Below the pieces are notes generated by a model that saw only the letters and a program-made list of their open reading frames with translations, made no database searches and was not told where the DNA came from. A program made the position numbers and the translations under genes. From contig NC_091272.1 of NCBI RefSeq assembly GCF_042100115.1, positions 6,882,001 to 6,946,000 on the forward strand: a DNA stretch of 64,000 bases, written 5' to 3'. Origin of the DNA: Alternaria dauci. Lineage: Eukaryota > Ascomycota > Dothideomycetes > Pleosporales > Pleosporaceae. Below, piece after piece: positions 56,101 to 64,000 of this stretch (the first letter of the stretch is position 1; the number at the start of each line of letters is the position of its first letter).

Positions 56101-56372
56101 GGATATAGGTGTGCGGAATCAATCAAGGCTAGTGTTCACACGGTTAGACTACAATCCCTTGCATCTGTGATGCTGTGATGATGCTGCATTGCATGACGCT
56201 TCTCGTATACCGGACTCTGAACCACCGCTTTATAGAGTCTCAGTATTCTATAAATTCATGTCGAACATCTTTACTGAAGTGCTTTGTTCATCCTCGATCT
56301 CTTATTCAATTCTTCTCAGCCACCAAGTCAGCTACCATTAGCGATTGTCTGGATTCACTCCTGACGAACACC
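53121..56372. other. 3.2-kb gene-poor stretch
   Basis: Apart from the possible relic at 53800-54420, no supported gene. Frames are short on all strands and interrupted. The right half (54.6-56.3 kb) has mixed composition with no repeats noticed by eye. Confidence 0.45.
53800..54420 (-). pseudogene. possible gene relic
   Basis: On the minus strand one reading path looks protein-like over 200 codons. A segment VEGGQPDRNMSFVATYCEPM is followed by a TGA in NLEIHALPT*GWDNP, a plausible intron (GTAATA...ATGCAG near 54092-54146), then RLASMCQALSVSSHRFRDPF and LLLMGSEEEDMITYQTVEER. A second stop lies upstream (SLVC*RHVAAM). Even amino-acid use and the spliced continuity suggest a decayed exon pair. 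Family not recognised; a chance frame is not excluded. Confidence 0.3.
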
Positions 56373-58536
56373 ATGTCCGATCAACCACCAAAGTCCAACA
56401 ACACGAATGGGGGGCCTGCAACTGCAGCGACCGTCGAAAAGGGTCAGAATGGGCCAATTCTGCGCATTCCAGATTCCAAGCTGAAATCTCGAGAGGACCG
56501 TCTCGATTTCATCAAGTCCCAGTTGAGCGGGCAGTCTCTCAATACCACTGGTCGAGCCGCTCGTCTGCAAAAGCGTATGAAGAATGAGCCAGCCGGAGCT
56601 CTTCTTTACGGAGCGACTCTGCATGCTGCCGCCCGCCATGCTAGAGGATTGGAGCTTTCCCCGCTTGAAGACAAGGTAAGCTAACCACCAATCAAACAAA
56701 CTTCTTTTGGGTCGCTTGTTTCTGACTTCTATTCAGCTCTTCAACATGTTGAAGCTGTTCGGTTCTGAAGATGATATCCATGAGTGTGGCAGAACCTACG
56801 AAAATGAAAAGCAGGAGAGGTCTACACACACTGGGGAATCCGTGATCCCCAACGCCATCCTGGACATCGACGTCACTACCTCCTACTCACGTGAAGACTA
56901 CAAGCGTGATGCTGACGCCTATGTGAATCAGTTCATGACCGCACCAAACACTTATGTTCGCGTCGGCGATGCTCCGGAGGCTGACACAGCGGAAAACGGC
57001 GAAAAGAATAATTTCGCTGCCACCACAGGCACAGCCTTGACGTACTTCCTGGCGGAGGGCGAGAGCATTGATCGTCCGCCCGTCGACACTAGAGCTTCAA
57101 CCAACGATTATGGAACCGAATACAGGGTTATGATGACCAAATTTCAATGTGTCGAAGAGTCCCATGAGTTCAGTGGAAGCGATGAGATATACTGGTCGAT
57201 TTCGTCCAGTTCTGATTATGGATACCACTACACCTGGAAATCTCCAGTGTATGGTAGCGTGGATTCGGGCAAGACCAAGTCAATTGACGAGCGACTCTTC
57301 GAAGGACCCATGGGTAAGTATGCGGCCGCTACTATCGAAGTTTGGGAACACGATGACGACGGTGAGTCATGGATCGCTTCTCTGAGAAGAACCCTCCGTG
57401 AGATGGGAGTAGTGATTTTGGAGGCTTCACTTGAGGCAGCCGAGCTTAACGCGACAGCTGGGGCATATGGCGCAGCAGTGGGAGCGGCCTTACTCTTGGT
57501 TGATGCTTTGATAGGATGGTGGCTCAATCACGACGACTTCGTCGCGAAACACAAGATATGCTGGTCCCCGGCTAGGATGGAAGAGCTTGCCAAATCAGGA
57601 CAAGAGGTTTCCGTCCTTTTCGACGGTGGGGGAGCAGGCCGCCACAGACTCTACTACAAAGTGCTTTACATGGCCAACAGTTTCCGCAGCAATGCAATGA
57701 GCGTTTGGACTCGGCATGGAACTTGGAGCTCGCATTCGACGATACCCGGTCCTCATACCCGACATTCTTCGTTGGTCGTTTTCAAAGGAAAGCTGTACGC
57801 GATTTTACAGCGGCAAGACGACTGGGTGCTGATGTATTCCGAATACTCCGACTCTTCGAAGAAGTGGCTGTGGCCGCGTGTAATCGAAGGAGTATACAGT
57901 CTTACATGGGATCACCCAAGGGCTGTGGAAGCCCATGGTGAGCTTTGGGTTGCTTTTACAGGCCTCGAACATGTTCCGCGCCTCATCCATACCAAGGGCG
58001 GTAACCTGAACAGTTGGGCGGCCGTTGTTACGGACAGCAACAAATTCGGTGCTTTGGCCAACAATGGCCCTGGTTTGGCCCTATACAGCGGCCATCTCGC
58101 CTACGGTATCCGCGAATCATCGCAGGACGTGTTCCTCATGCGCTGGTACAACCACCCCAACCCGGATTTCCATGCATGTGATATGCCCTGGGACCTCAGA
58201 CCTTGGGCGCATAACGGCATCCAGATAGTAACGTTCCAGAATGACCTGTATTACTTCGCTGTCGCGAGTGACGGAGAACTCAAGTCGTACCGTCGGACCG
58301 CTTCTGGTACCTGCACCAAGCTACCGACCTACCCGGGGAAGACTGATGCCGTACCCGTTGTGACGGTTGTTGACGACCGCATTTACGTGATCTCAAGATC
58401 TGACGGACAATACGTGTCCAAGTGGTGGGATTGCAAGCAATGGGTTCCCGATGCAAAGTTTGGAAATCCGAAGTATTCCGGGGGAGGTATCCACTACAAG
58501 GGGCTCCAATATGCGACTGGCGCTAACTACGATTGA
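56373..58536 (+). CDS. unknown three-part protein with C-terminal propeller-like repeats
   Basis: Exons 56373-56675 and 56737-58536 (700 aa; start MSDQPPKSNN). The N-terminal ~95 residues are polar and include a SAP-like stretch (REDRLDFIKSQLSGQSLNTTGRAARLQKRM). A variable middle leads to a beta-rich domain near residues 250-420: FQCVEESHEFSGSDEIYWSI, then TIEVWEHDDDGESW and a Gly/Ala helix AYGAAVGAALLLVDALIGWW. From memory of family patterns, this C-x-E-x-x-[DE]-x-x-[GS]-S-D-E-x-Y block also occurs in bacterial secreted proteins. The last ~250 residues hold about six similar units with a hydrophobic strand then G.L/D.hY (LVVFKGKLYAI, VEAHGELWVAF, LALYSGHLAYGI, VTFQNDLYYFA, TVVDDRIYVIS, IHYKGLQYAT), suggesting a beta-propeller lectin-like fold. 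No signal peptide. Function unknown. Confidence 0.75.
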
Positions 58537-59177
58537 GGTTGCCTTGAAAGTTAGTAGCTAGTAGATGAACCACTGGATGCGAAGTGTGAAGGGGTTGAGA
58601 AGATTAAGTAGTCTCTACACCATCACCTCGCAGCTGATGCACCTACTGCTTCTCCTCTATATATTCTTACCTAAACTTTGCCTTGATTATCTACCTTTCT
58701 TAGAGACTAGTGACGTGTCTAGATAAGTCGTCTAGCTTGATCATGATGTGACCTTGTTCGGGCCGGTCCTTTATTAGAATCAGTAGACCGCAAACCATAT
58801 ACGACAAATCCTGTCCTTCTTACCAACCACAGGTTTGTATCGCAATGCGCTGAAGCCAAAGTTGAATTTTTTCCTTACACGTCGAAGACCGCGATCGATC
58901 GCTGCGCCTCTCTATGTTGATGCCGGCATCTAGTCTCCACGATATCGCTAGACTGGGGATCTAAGTTGATGTCTGAGTACAGTTCGTGCCAACCGCGTTG
59001 TCAAGAATGCCGCTTACTTGAGTGTTACCTAGGTAAGATTAACCCACAATGCTCCGGATCCTTCCGCTTAGCATCTGTAGCTGCTTGGCGCCAGCACGGT
59101 ACTCAGTCGCGAAATCTGATTTCATGTTCTTTCAGCTCCTCATCTTGGAACGATCTAATACCTGAGGCGCGCGGAAC
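58537..59177. other. intergenic, nothing recognisable
   Basis: About 640 bases. No gene or repeat noticed. Confidence 0.4.
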
Positions 59178-60621
59178 ATGGAGCCATCATTGCTGCTTTT
59201 CATTGCGGGCATCACCTCGGCGACTTTGGCCAATGCTGGAACCACGAACGCGAAAAGCCAAGCCTATGCGACAAAAGGCGCATCAGGGGCGGACCAAGTC
59301 GACTTCGCTGTAGACAATGCGCAGTTGGCTCAGAATCCCTTGAAGATGACTGCGATGCATCCAAGCGAGGCGGGTGACTCGCCCCGCCACCGACAAGAGA
59401 AGGTGCACCTGCTGAAGAGAATGGATAAGAAGAGCGGAAAATGGAGCACAAGCCATCCACGATACAGGCTTCTCGAAGCATTATGGGCATACACTAGATA
59501 CCGCGAACGACACATGACTGAACTGGACCGATGGCGAAGTCTGTACAAAAGCGTTAGCAAGAAGCAGAAGAAGGTCAGCTGACCTTGAGCGTCGATCTGG
59601 CAGTCGCTGATGGTGTAACAGCTGTTGGAGAGGGTGACTGGTTACGAAAAGAAGCTGGATGAGATTGAGGAACTCATATACGTCAACGCGGCCGTCTCGA
59701 GAAGCATCGTTCGTTATGCGATGGATTTCTACGGTATCGACCAGGCGGAGTTAGACGAGCACATGAAGCAGGCTGAGAATGACAAGCGGCAATCGGACAA
59801 GTTCGCGACGGCGCAAACACTGAAGCATTACGTACGAGACTGGGCCGACGAAGGTCTCAAGGAGCGAAACGAGGCGTTTCCATGCATCTTGAGCACCTTG
59901 CGCGACATCAAAGCACAGTCGCTAGGGGACGCTTCTCTTAAGATACTGCTGCCAGGTGCTGGAGTTGGTCGGCTAGGCCATGATGTTGCTGATCTTGGAG
60001 GTGCATGAATTCCGACCTGTACAAGCAACGGTTGCTGACTATATGACAGGTTTTGAGGTGACGATCAACGAGTGGTCGATGTTCATGAACCTCGGCTATC
60101 GTTACATGGAGGCGCAGAAGAACGCGAATGCCATCACGATACATCCCTTTATCGATGCGATGTCACATCATGCGACAAGGGCTGATATGGCGCGAAGTGT
60201 CACGGTACCGAATATCGCCCCGAATCCTGGCGTCCTTCTCGTTGAGGGTGACTTCAACACCGCCTTTAATGATCAATCGGGCCACTACGACGTCATTGTC
60301 ACCCACTTCTTCATCGATACGGCCCGCAACCTCATGGCTTACTTTGACACCATACAAAGACTGCTCAAGCCTGGCGGAAGATGGGTTAATTTTGGCCCAC
60401 TTCTCTACGGCACCGGGCCTTTTGTGCAGCTGAGTCTGGAGGAGATTCTAGATATCGTTGAGGAGATGGGTTTTGAGTTTGAGGATCTGGGTGACCAGTG
60501 CGGCGAGCTGACGTTCGAGCACAAGAAGGTTCGGAGTACAGAAGCCGAGTACGGCTTCAACAGGAAGGCGCTGACTAGGTATGCGTACCTGGCACAAGTA
60601 TGGATGGCCAGGAAGACTTGA
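59178..60621 (+). CDS. N2227-family methyltransferase (carnosine N-methyltransferase type)
   Basis: Exons 59178-59573, 59622-60000 and 60050-60621 (448 aa); both introns are 48-49 nt with consensus ends. A short hydrophobic N-terminus (MEPSLLLFIAGITSATLANAG) could be a signal or anchor, which is unusual for this family. The N2227 domain starts near RYRLLEALWAYTRYRERHMTEL. The S-adenosylmethionine loop is ILLPGAGVGRLGHDVADLG. NEWSMFMNLGYRYM, HYDVIVTHFFIDTARNLMAY and LLKPGGRWVNFGPLLYG complete the pattern. Relatives methylate carnosine or anserine (human CARNMT1) or related histidine compounds (yeast YNL092W). The substrate here is not known. It is the last intact gene before the RIP-affected region. 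Confidence 0.9.
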
Positions 60622-60904
60622 AGTGGCGCGCCGGTTTGTATGGTCGCCTTTGAGTCTCCTGGTGGAGGCTTATCGTATGTGTGGCGCACTGGTAACCGGT
60701 TATGTACGGCAGACCGCGCAAAGTGGTATACGGCGATATAATGTACGGAGGACTCGAAAATAGCGTGCACCTTGTCAGAAATCACACACGATGCCAACGC
60801 GATCGCCGTCTCTCCCCTTTATATATCTTTTCGATCCAGTCCTTGACGTGGATCACTGCATCGTGGCCACAACAAACTGCTACATTCAGACGATTTTGCA
60901 AGGT

Positions 60905-62097
60905 GATTAGCTAATAATAGAAAAAAAAACAGCTTAGTAATTACAACGACCTTAGCACTGTTAGTAAGAAAAATAGAAAGTTATAGTAATATAATTATAT
61001 TAAGTATACTATTAAAAGGCATCCTAATAGCTAGAAAAGCCTAGATTTCTACTACTAGAATATAAAAATAGGACTTCTAGGGGGTATTATTATAACTTTT
61101 AGCCTAAACTACTATACTATAACTCTATAACTAGCGCCTATAAACCTTAATTTCTTATCTAAGTAAATATATAGGCTAAAATAATAGTCTTAAGAGGGTC
61201 CTTAATTAAGTTAATCCTATTATAGATATACTAAATCTTAGTTTAAATAAACTATAAGGTATAAAAGTCTATAAAATATTAAAGATAGCTAAAAAGACTC
61301 TTATAAAGTCTTATAAATATACTTTTTAAAAGGTTAAGATATAGTATAGAAGTAGTAATAAGGTAATTTATCTTACTAAAAAGACTAAGAATAAACCTAA
61401 TATAAGTAGGGTAAGTATATATAAGGTACTAGATTATAGTATTAAGTAAGTATATAAATATATTAAAAGGTTTCTTAAACTTTTTTATAGCTAACTTAGC
61501 TTTATTACTACTATTATATAGGTATTAGAGTATTATTATATAGGGGTTTACTATACTTCTCTAAGCTTAGTCTATACTAAGGTAAGATAGATATTAGTAA
61601 TAGTCTATAAGGTAGCGTATAGAATAATTAGGTAGAAAAGAGTTATTATTATAACTAAGAGAATAATAATACTAATTCTATAAATAATAGAATAACTAGT
61701 TAATAATCTATATAAGAGATAAACTATTTAAGTTAACTATAATAAGTATAATAATAAGATCTAATATATTCTTATACCTATTACTATAGGGCCTACTATT
61801 AGTCTTTTAACTTACTATTACTAATAGTTATCTCTACTACTAATAGTTACTATTATATATATACCCTACTATTACTAATAGTAGTATCTTAGCGTAATAG
61901 TATAAGGGGTAGTTATAAGTAATAGTATTTACTTTATACTATAAGAGAATAGTAGGGGATAGCTTTAAATTCTAATAGTATACTAGGGAAAGTAATAATA
62001 ATAATTCTTACTAGTCTTCCTATATATAAAGCGTAGGTTAAGAGTAAGTTCCTTATCTATAAAGATAATAAGAGAAGTAATTATATTAGGACCTTAG
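60905..62097. repeat. extremely AT-rich RIP-degraded repeat DNA
   Basis: From about 60905 the composition drops abruptly to very high A+T with TA steps everywhere and almost no CpA or CpG. Stop codons fill all six frames. This is what RIP leaves of transposon DNA in Pezizomycotina. Within it, 61541-61762 is a heavily mutated copy of the LTR segment described below. Around 61795-61890 are several short palindromes of the CTATTACTAATAG type. The original element cannot be identified by eye. Confidence 0.85.
61541..61762. repeat. most RIP-mutated copy of the LTR segment
   Basis: It aligns by eye over about 220 bases to 62104-62325 and 62348-62569. Differences are nearly all C-to-T or G-to-A relative to 62098-62341. 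Confidence 0.75.
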
Positions 62098-62341
62098 TGT
62101 TACACGGGGTTAGGCTATACTTCTCTAGGCTCGATCCGTACTAAGGCGAGGTAGACTAAAGCGGTAGTCCGTAAGGTATCGTATAGAATAATCAGGTGGA
62201 AAAGAGTTATCGTTGTAACTAAAGGATAAACAATACTAATTCTATAAACGATAGAATAACTAGTTGATAATCTGTGTAAGAGATGAACTATTTGAGTTGA
62301 CTACAACGAGAGTAATAATAAAACCTTTCCATCCTTATATC
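62098..62341. repeat. partial LTR copy, 244 bp, least mutated
   Basis: It starts with TGTTACACGGGG and runs to the next LTR start at 62342. It matches the first 244 bp of the full LTR and keeps CpG and CpA sites that the other copies have lost. Confidence 0.75.
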
Positions 62342-62829
62342 TATTACACGGGGTTAGGCTATACTTCTCTAGGCTCAGTCCGTACTAAGGCGAGGTAGAC
62401 TAAAGCGGTAGTCTGTGAGGTAATATAGGGAACAATTAGGTAGAAAAGAGTTATTATTATAACTAAAGGATAAATAATACTAATTCTATAAATAATAGAA
62501 TAACTAGTTAATAATCTATATAAGAGATAAACTATTTAAGTTAACTATAACAAGAGTAATAATAAAACCTTTCTATCCTTATATCCTCGTTACCTTATCT
62601 ATTGCTATTACTACTATCCTATTAGTTGTAGCCTTCTAAGGGATAGTTGTAATAGTTAACATCCTGTATCAACCTACTATCCTATCCTTAGCGGGATAGC
62701 TCTTCTTAGCAGGATGTCTATCACGTAATTAGCGCCCCACACTAGTTATTACCTTCTAACGTAGTTGCCTAATAGTCTCTTACTATGTGACCTGCATTAA
62801 GGAGAGATCCTTCTTGTTACCTTGTAATA
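62342..62829 (-). repeat. 3' LTR of a Ty3/gypsy element
   Basis: About 488 bp. On the plus strand it begins TATTACACGG and ends TTGTAATA. Compared with the neighbouring copy, which starts TGTTACA, the termini are RIP-altered forms of TGTTACA and TGTAACA, i.e. TG...CA inverted ends. The polypurine tract next to it on the minus strand fixes the orientation. Confidence 0.7.
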
Positions 62830-62845
62830 TTATCCCCCCCTTTTA
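62830..62845 (-). other. polypurine tract of the retrotransposon
   Basis: On the minus strand AAAAGGGGGGG stands immediately before the LTR start, as expected for the plus-strand priming site of an LTR retrotransposon. Confidence 0.6.
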
Positions 62846-62969
62846 GGCGTATTATCTTAATACCCTAGATTTTCGTTTTCCCGTGCCTAGCGTAGTAGTG
62901 GAGGCGGAGGTATAGGTATTCCTGTGGTGTCGTAACCTCTCCTCCTTCCTTTCCTTACTTCTCCTAACT

Positions 62970-63659
62970 ATGCCTAAGGTTCAATCGTCCCGTCGCAACT
63001 GTCTACAGAGTTTAACCGCTAAGCGTCGTGCCCGCGCGACTTAAGTGTAAGAGTAGGGTCTTAAGATAACGTTTTATTATAAGCGCTGTAAGGAGAAGAA
63101 CCTTTGTTGCTTTGTAGATACTGTAACTAGTTGTTGTGCCGGCTGTATTTCTGTAAAGGCTGAGTGTAGCCTGTTTGTTTCTAAGGAAGAGTAGGAGAAG
63201 GTTTAGGCTAAGAAGCGTAAGAAGAAACTTAAGATTACGTGTGCGGAAGAGCGTTAGGCCCTCGCAATAATGGAGACTGCCTGTCTCCGTCGTAAGCTCC
63301 TAGAGGTTAAGGCGCAAGAGCACTTATACGCTGATTGAGATCTTGCTATCCTAAATCTATAGGATTGGGCGAAAGAGTAAGCTGAGGGGAACCCTACCCC
63401 TAGTACGGACTTTTTACTAACCGAACTATCGCTACCCAGACTGTTAACTGACTTAGGCTAGTTACAGGTTAACGCCTCCTTTAATCCTTTTTCTGACTTC
63501 TTTTCTTCCCTTAAGGACCTAGTCCTCTCTTCTCTAGGTGTTTCTAATAGTACTTACGTACCTATAACTTACAGTTCGTTAAATTTTCCTTTAGTTCCTA
63601 AGTGTTCTAGCTCTCTAGCTATCCTAGCTACTTAACTAAGTATTTCTACTAACAACTAA
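62970..63659 (+). pseudogene. RIP-killed ORF in antisense to the retrotransposon pol
   Basis: From ATG 62970 one frame stays protein-like for 229 codons, interrupted by 11 internal stops and ending at a twelfth (63657-63659). The twelve are five TAA, six TAG and one TGA, each explicable by C-to-T in CAA, CAG or CGA. The product would start with a basic segment (SSRRNCLQSLTAKRRARAT), then a Cys-rich motif (KRCKEKNLCCFV, CCAGCISVKAECSLFV), then a Lys/Glu-rich coiled coil (AKKRKKKLKI, LRRKLLEVKAQEHLYAD) and a Ser/Leu-rich end. The last ~100 bases overlap the chromodomain end of pol on the other strand. It resembles proteins I have seen in repeat-rich parts of Dothideomycete genomes, but I cannot name a family. 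Confidence 0.65.
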
Positions 63660-64000
63660 TTTTCTATAGGTCCCTAATTTCCTTAACCTTGTACTCGTCA
63701 TCTTTAAGCTCTATATTAGTAGCTAGCTTAGCATCTAGAGGTGCTCTTTCTAGGAGTTTCTTATAAAAGACAGGGTAGATACGTATGCCTAGTAGGAGTT
63801 AGAGTTTATAATTTACATTACCTATTTCTTCTAGAACTTTGAATAGTCCTACTTAGAGGTTATCTAGTTTCTTGCTTAGTCGCTTAGTTTTCAAGTTCTA
63901 TCGTAACAGGAAAACTTTGTCCCCCTTCTTAAAGGTTAGTCCCTTAATCCTTTACTTATTAGCCGCTTTAGCTGTTGTAAGGTTCCTGTAAGCTATATTC
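63560..64000 (-). pseudogene. Ty3/gypsy pol, integrase C-terminus and chromodomain, RIP-mutated
   Basis: On the minus strand from the right edge: FKKGDKVFLLR, KTKRLSKKLDNL, FKVLEEIGNVNYKL, IYPVFYKKLLERAPLDAK, then a chromodomain core DDEYKVKEI, KYLVK, NT and ELKENLTN. These are the standard blocks of the end of a fungal chromodomain gypsy polyprotein. More than ten in-frame TAA/TAG stops fall where Gln or Trp is expected (CAA/CAG to TAA/TAG; TGG to TAG). The rest of the element lies beyond the window. Confidence 0.8.

Noticed and set aside
8042..60800. A secondary-metabolite gene cluster
   Set aside because: No synthase, synthetase or terpene cyclase backbone gene is present despite the NmrA-like, MFS and Zn2Cys6 genes.
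1..64000. tRNA or rRNA genes and CRISPR arrays
   Set aside because: No tRNA B-box with matching A-box, no rRNA-like segment and no regularly spaced short repeats were found by eye; a tRNAscan run would be decisive.

Overview
The window is nuclear DNA of a filamentous ascomycete, most likely a Dothideomycete of the Pleosporales type. I infer this from the gene families (HET-domain proteins, Zn2Cys6 factors, fungal CorA-like proteins), from many short 45-80 nt introns with GTRNGT donors and TNCTRAC-like branch points, and from an AT-rich right end carrying the signature of repeat-induced point mutation (RIP). The species cannot be fixed from sequence alone. Exon structures below were derived by eye from splice motifs and frame continuity.

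Left part (1-20 kb): a left-truncated transcription factor, an unknown membrane protein, a HUL5-type HECT ubiquitin ligase, a HET-domain protein, a nucleotidyltransferase-like gene facing a decayed gene of similar fold, a SIRT5-like sirtuin divergent from an Icp55-like aminopeptidase, and a seven-exon Zn2Cys6 factor that uses a GC-AG intron.

Middle (20-47 kb): a glyoxalase-like protein divergent from a 1632-aa CorA-like protein with an embedded C2H2-like finger; a GH65-like secreted glycosidase broken by one stop codon; a CCCH zinc-finger protein; an NmrA-like reductase; a Ser-rich membrane protein; a second HET protein; an FLVCR-like MFS transporter whose stop codon is followed in frame by a 25-codon acidic tail; then three housekeeping genes, QCR6 (complex III), an RraA-like aldolase and YME1 (i-AAA protease).

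Right part (47-60.7 kb): more accessory in character. It has a 119-aa six-cysteine secreted protein with beta/gamma-crystallin-like spacing, a 205-aa secreted protein with a Gly/Ala/Cys-rich hydrophobic tail, a membrane-anchored unknown, a 3.2-kb stretch holding only a possible relic, a 700-aa protein combining a conserved beta-type domain with a six-fold propeller-like C-terminus, and an N2227-type methyltransferase.

From about 60.9 kb to the end the DNA becomes extremely AT-rich. It holds three copies of an LTR sequence with different RIP loads, a polypurine tract, the 3' end of a RIP-killed Ty3/gypsy chromodomain retrotransposon on the minus strand, and an opposite-strand ORF relic lying between its pol and its 3' LTR. 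That antisense ORF, the two unusual secreted proteins and the propeller protein are the best leads for something undescribed. Three genes interrupted by single stops (near 11974, 27317 and 41620) form a second theme.
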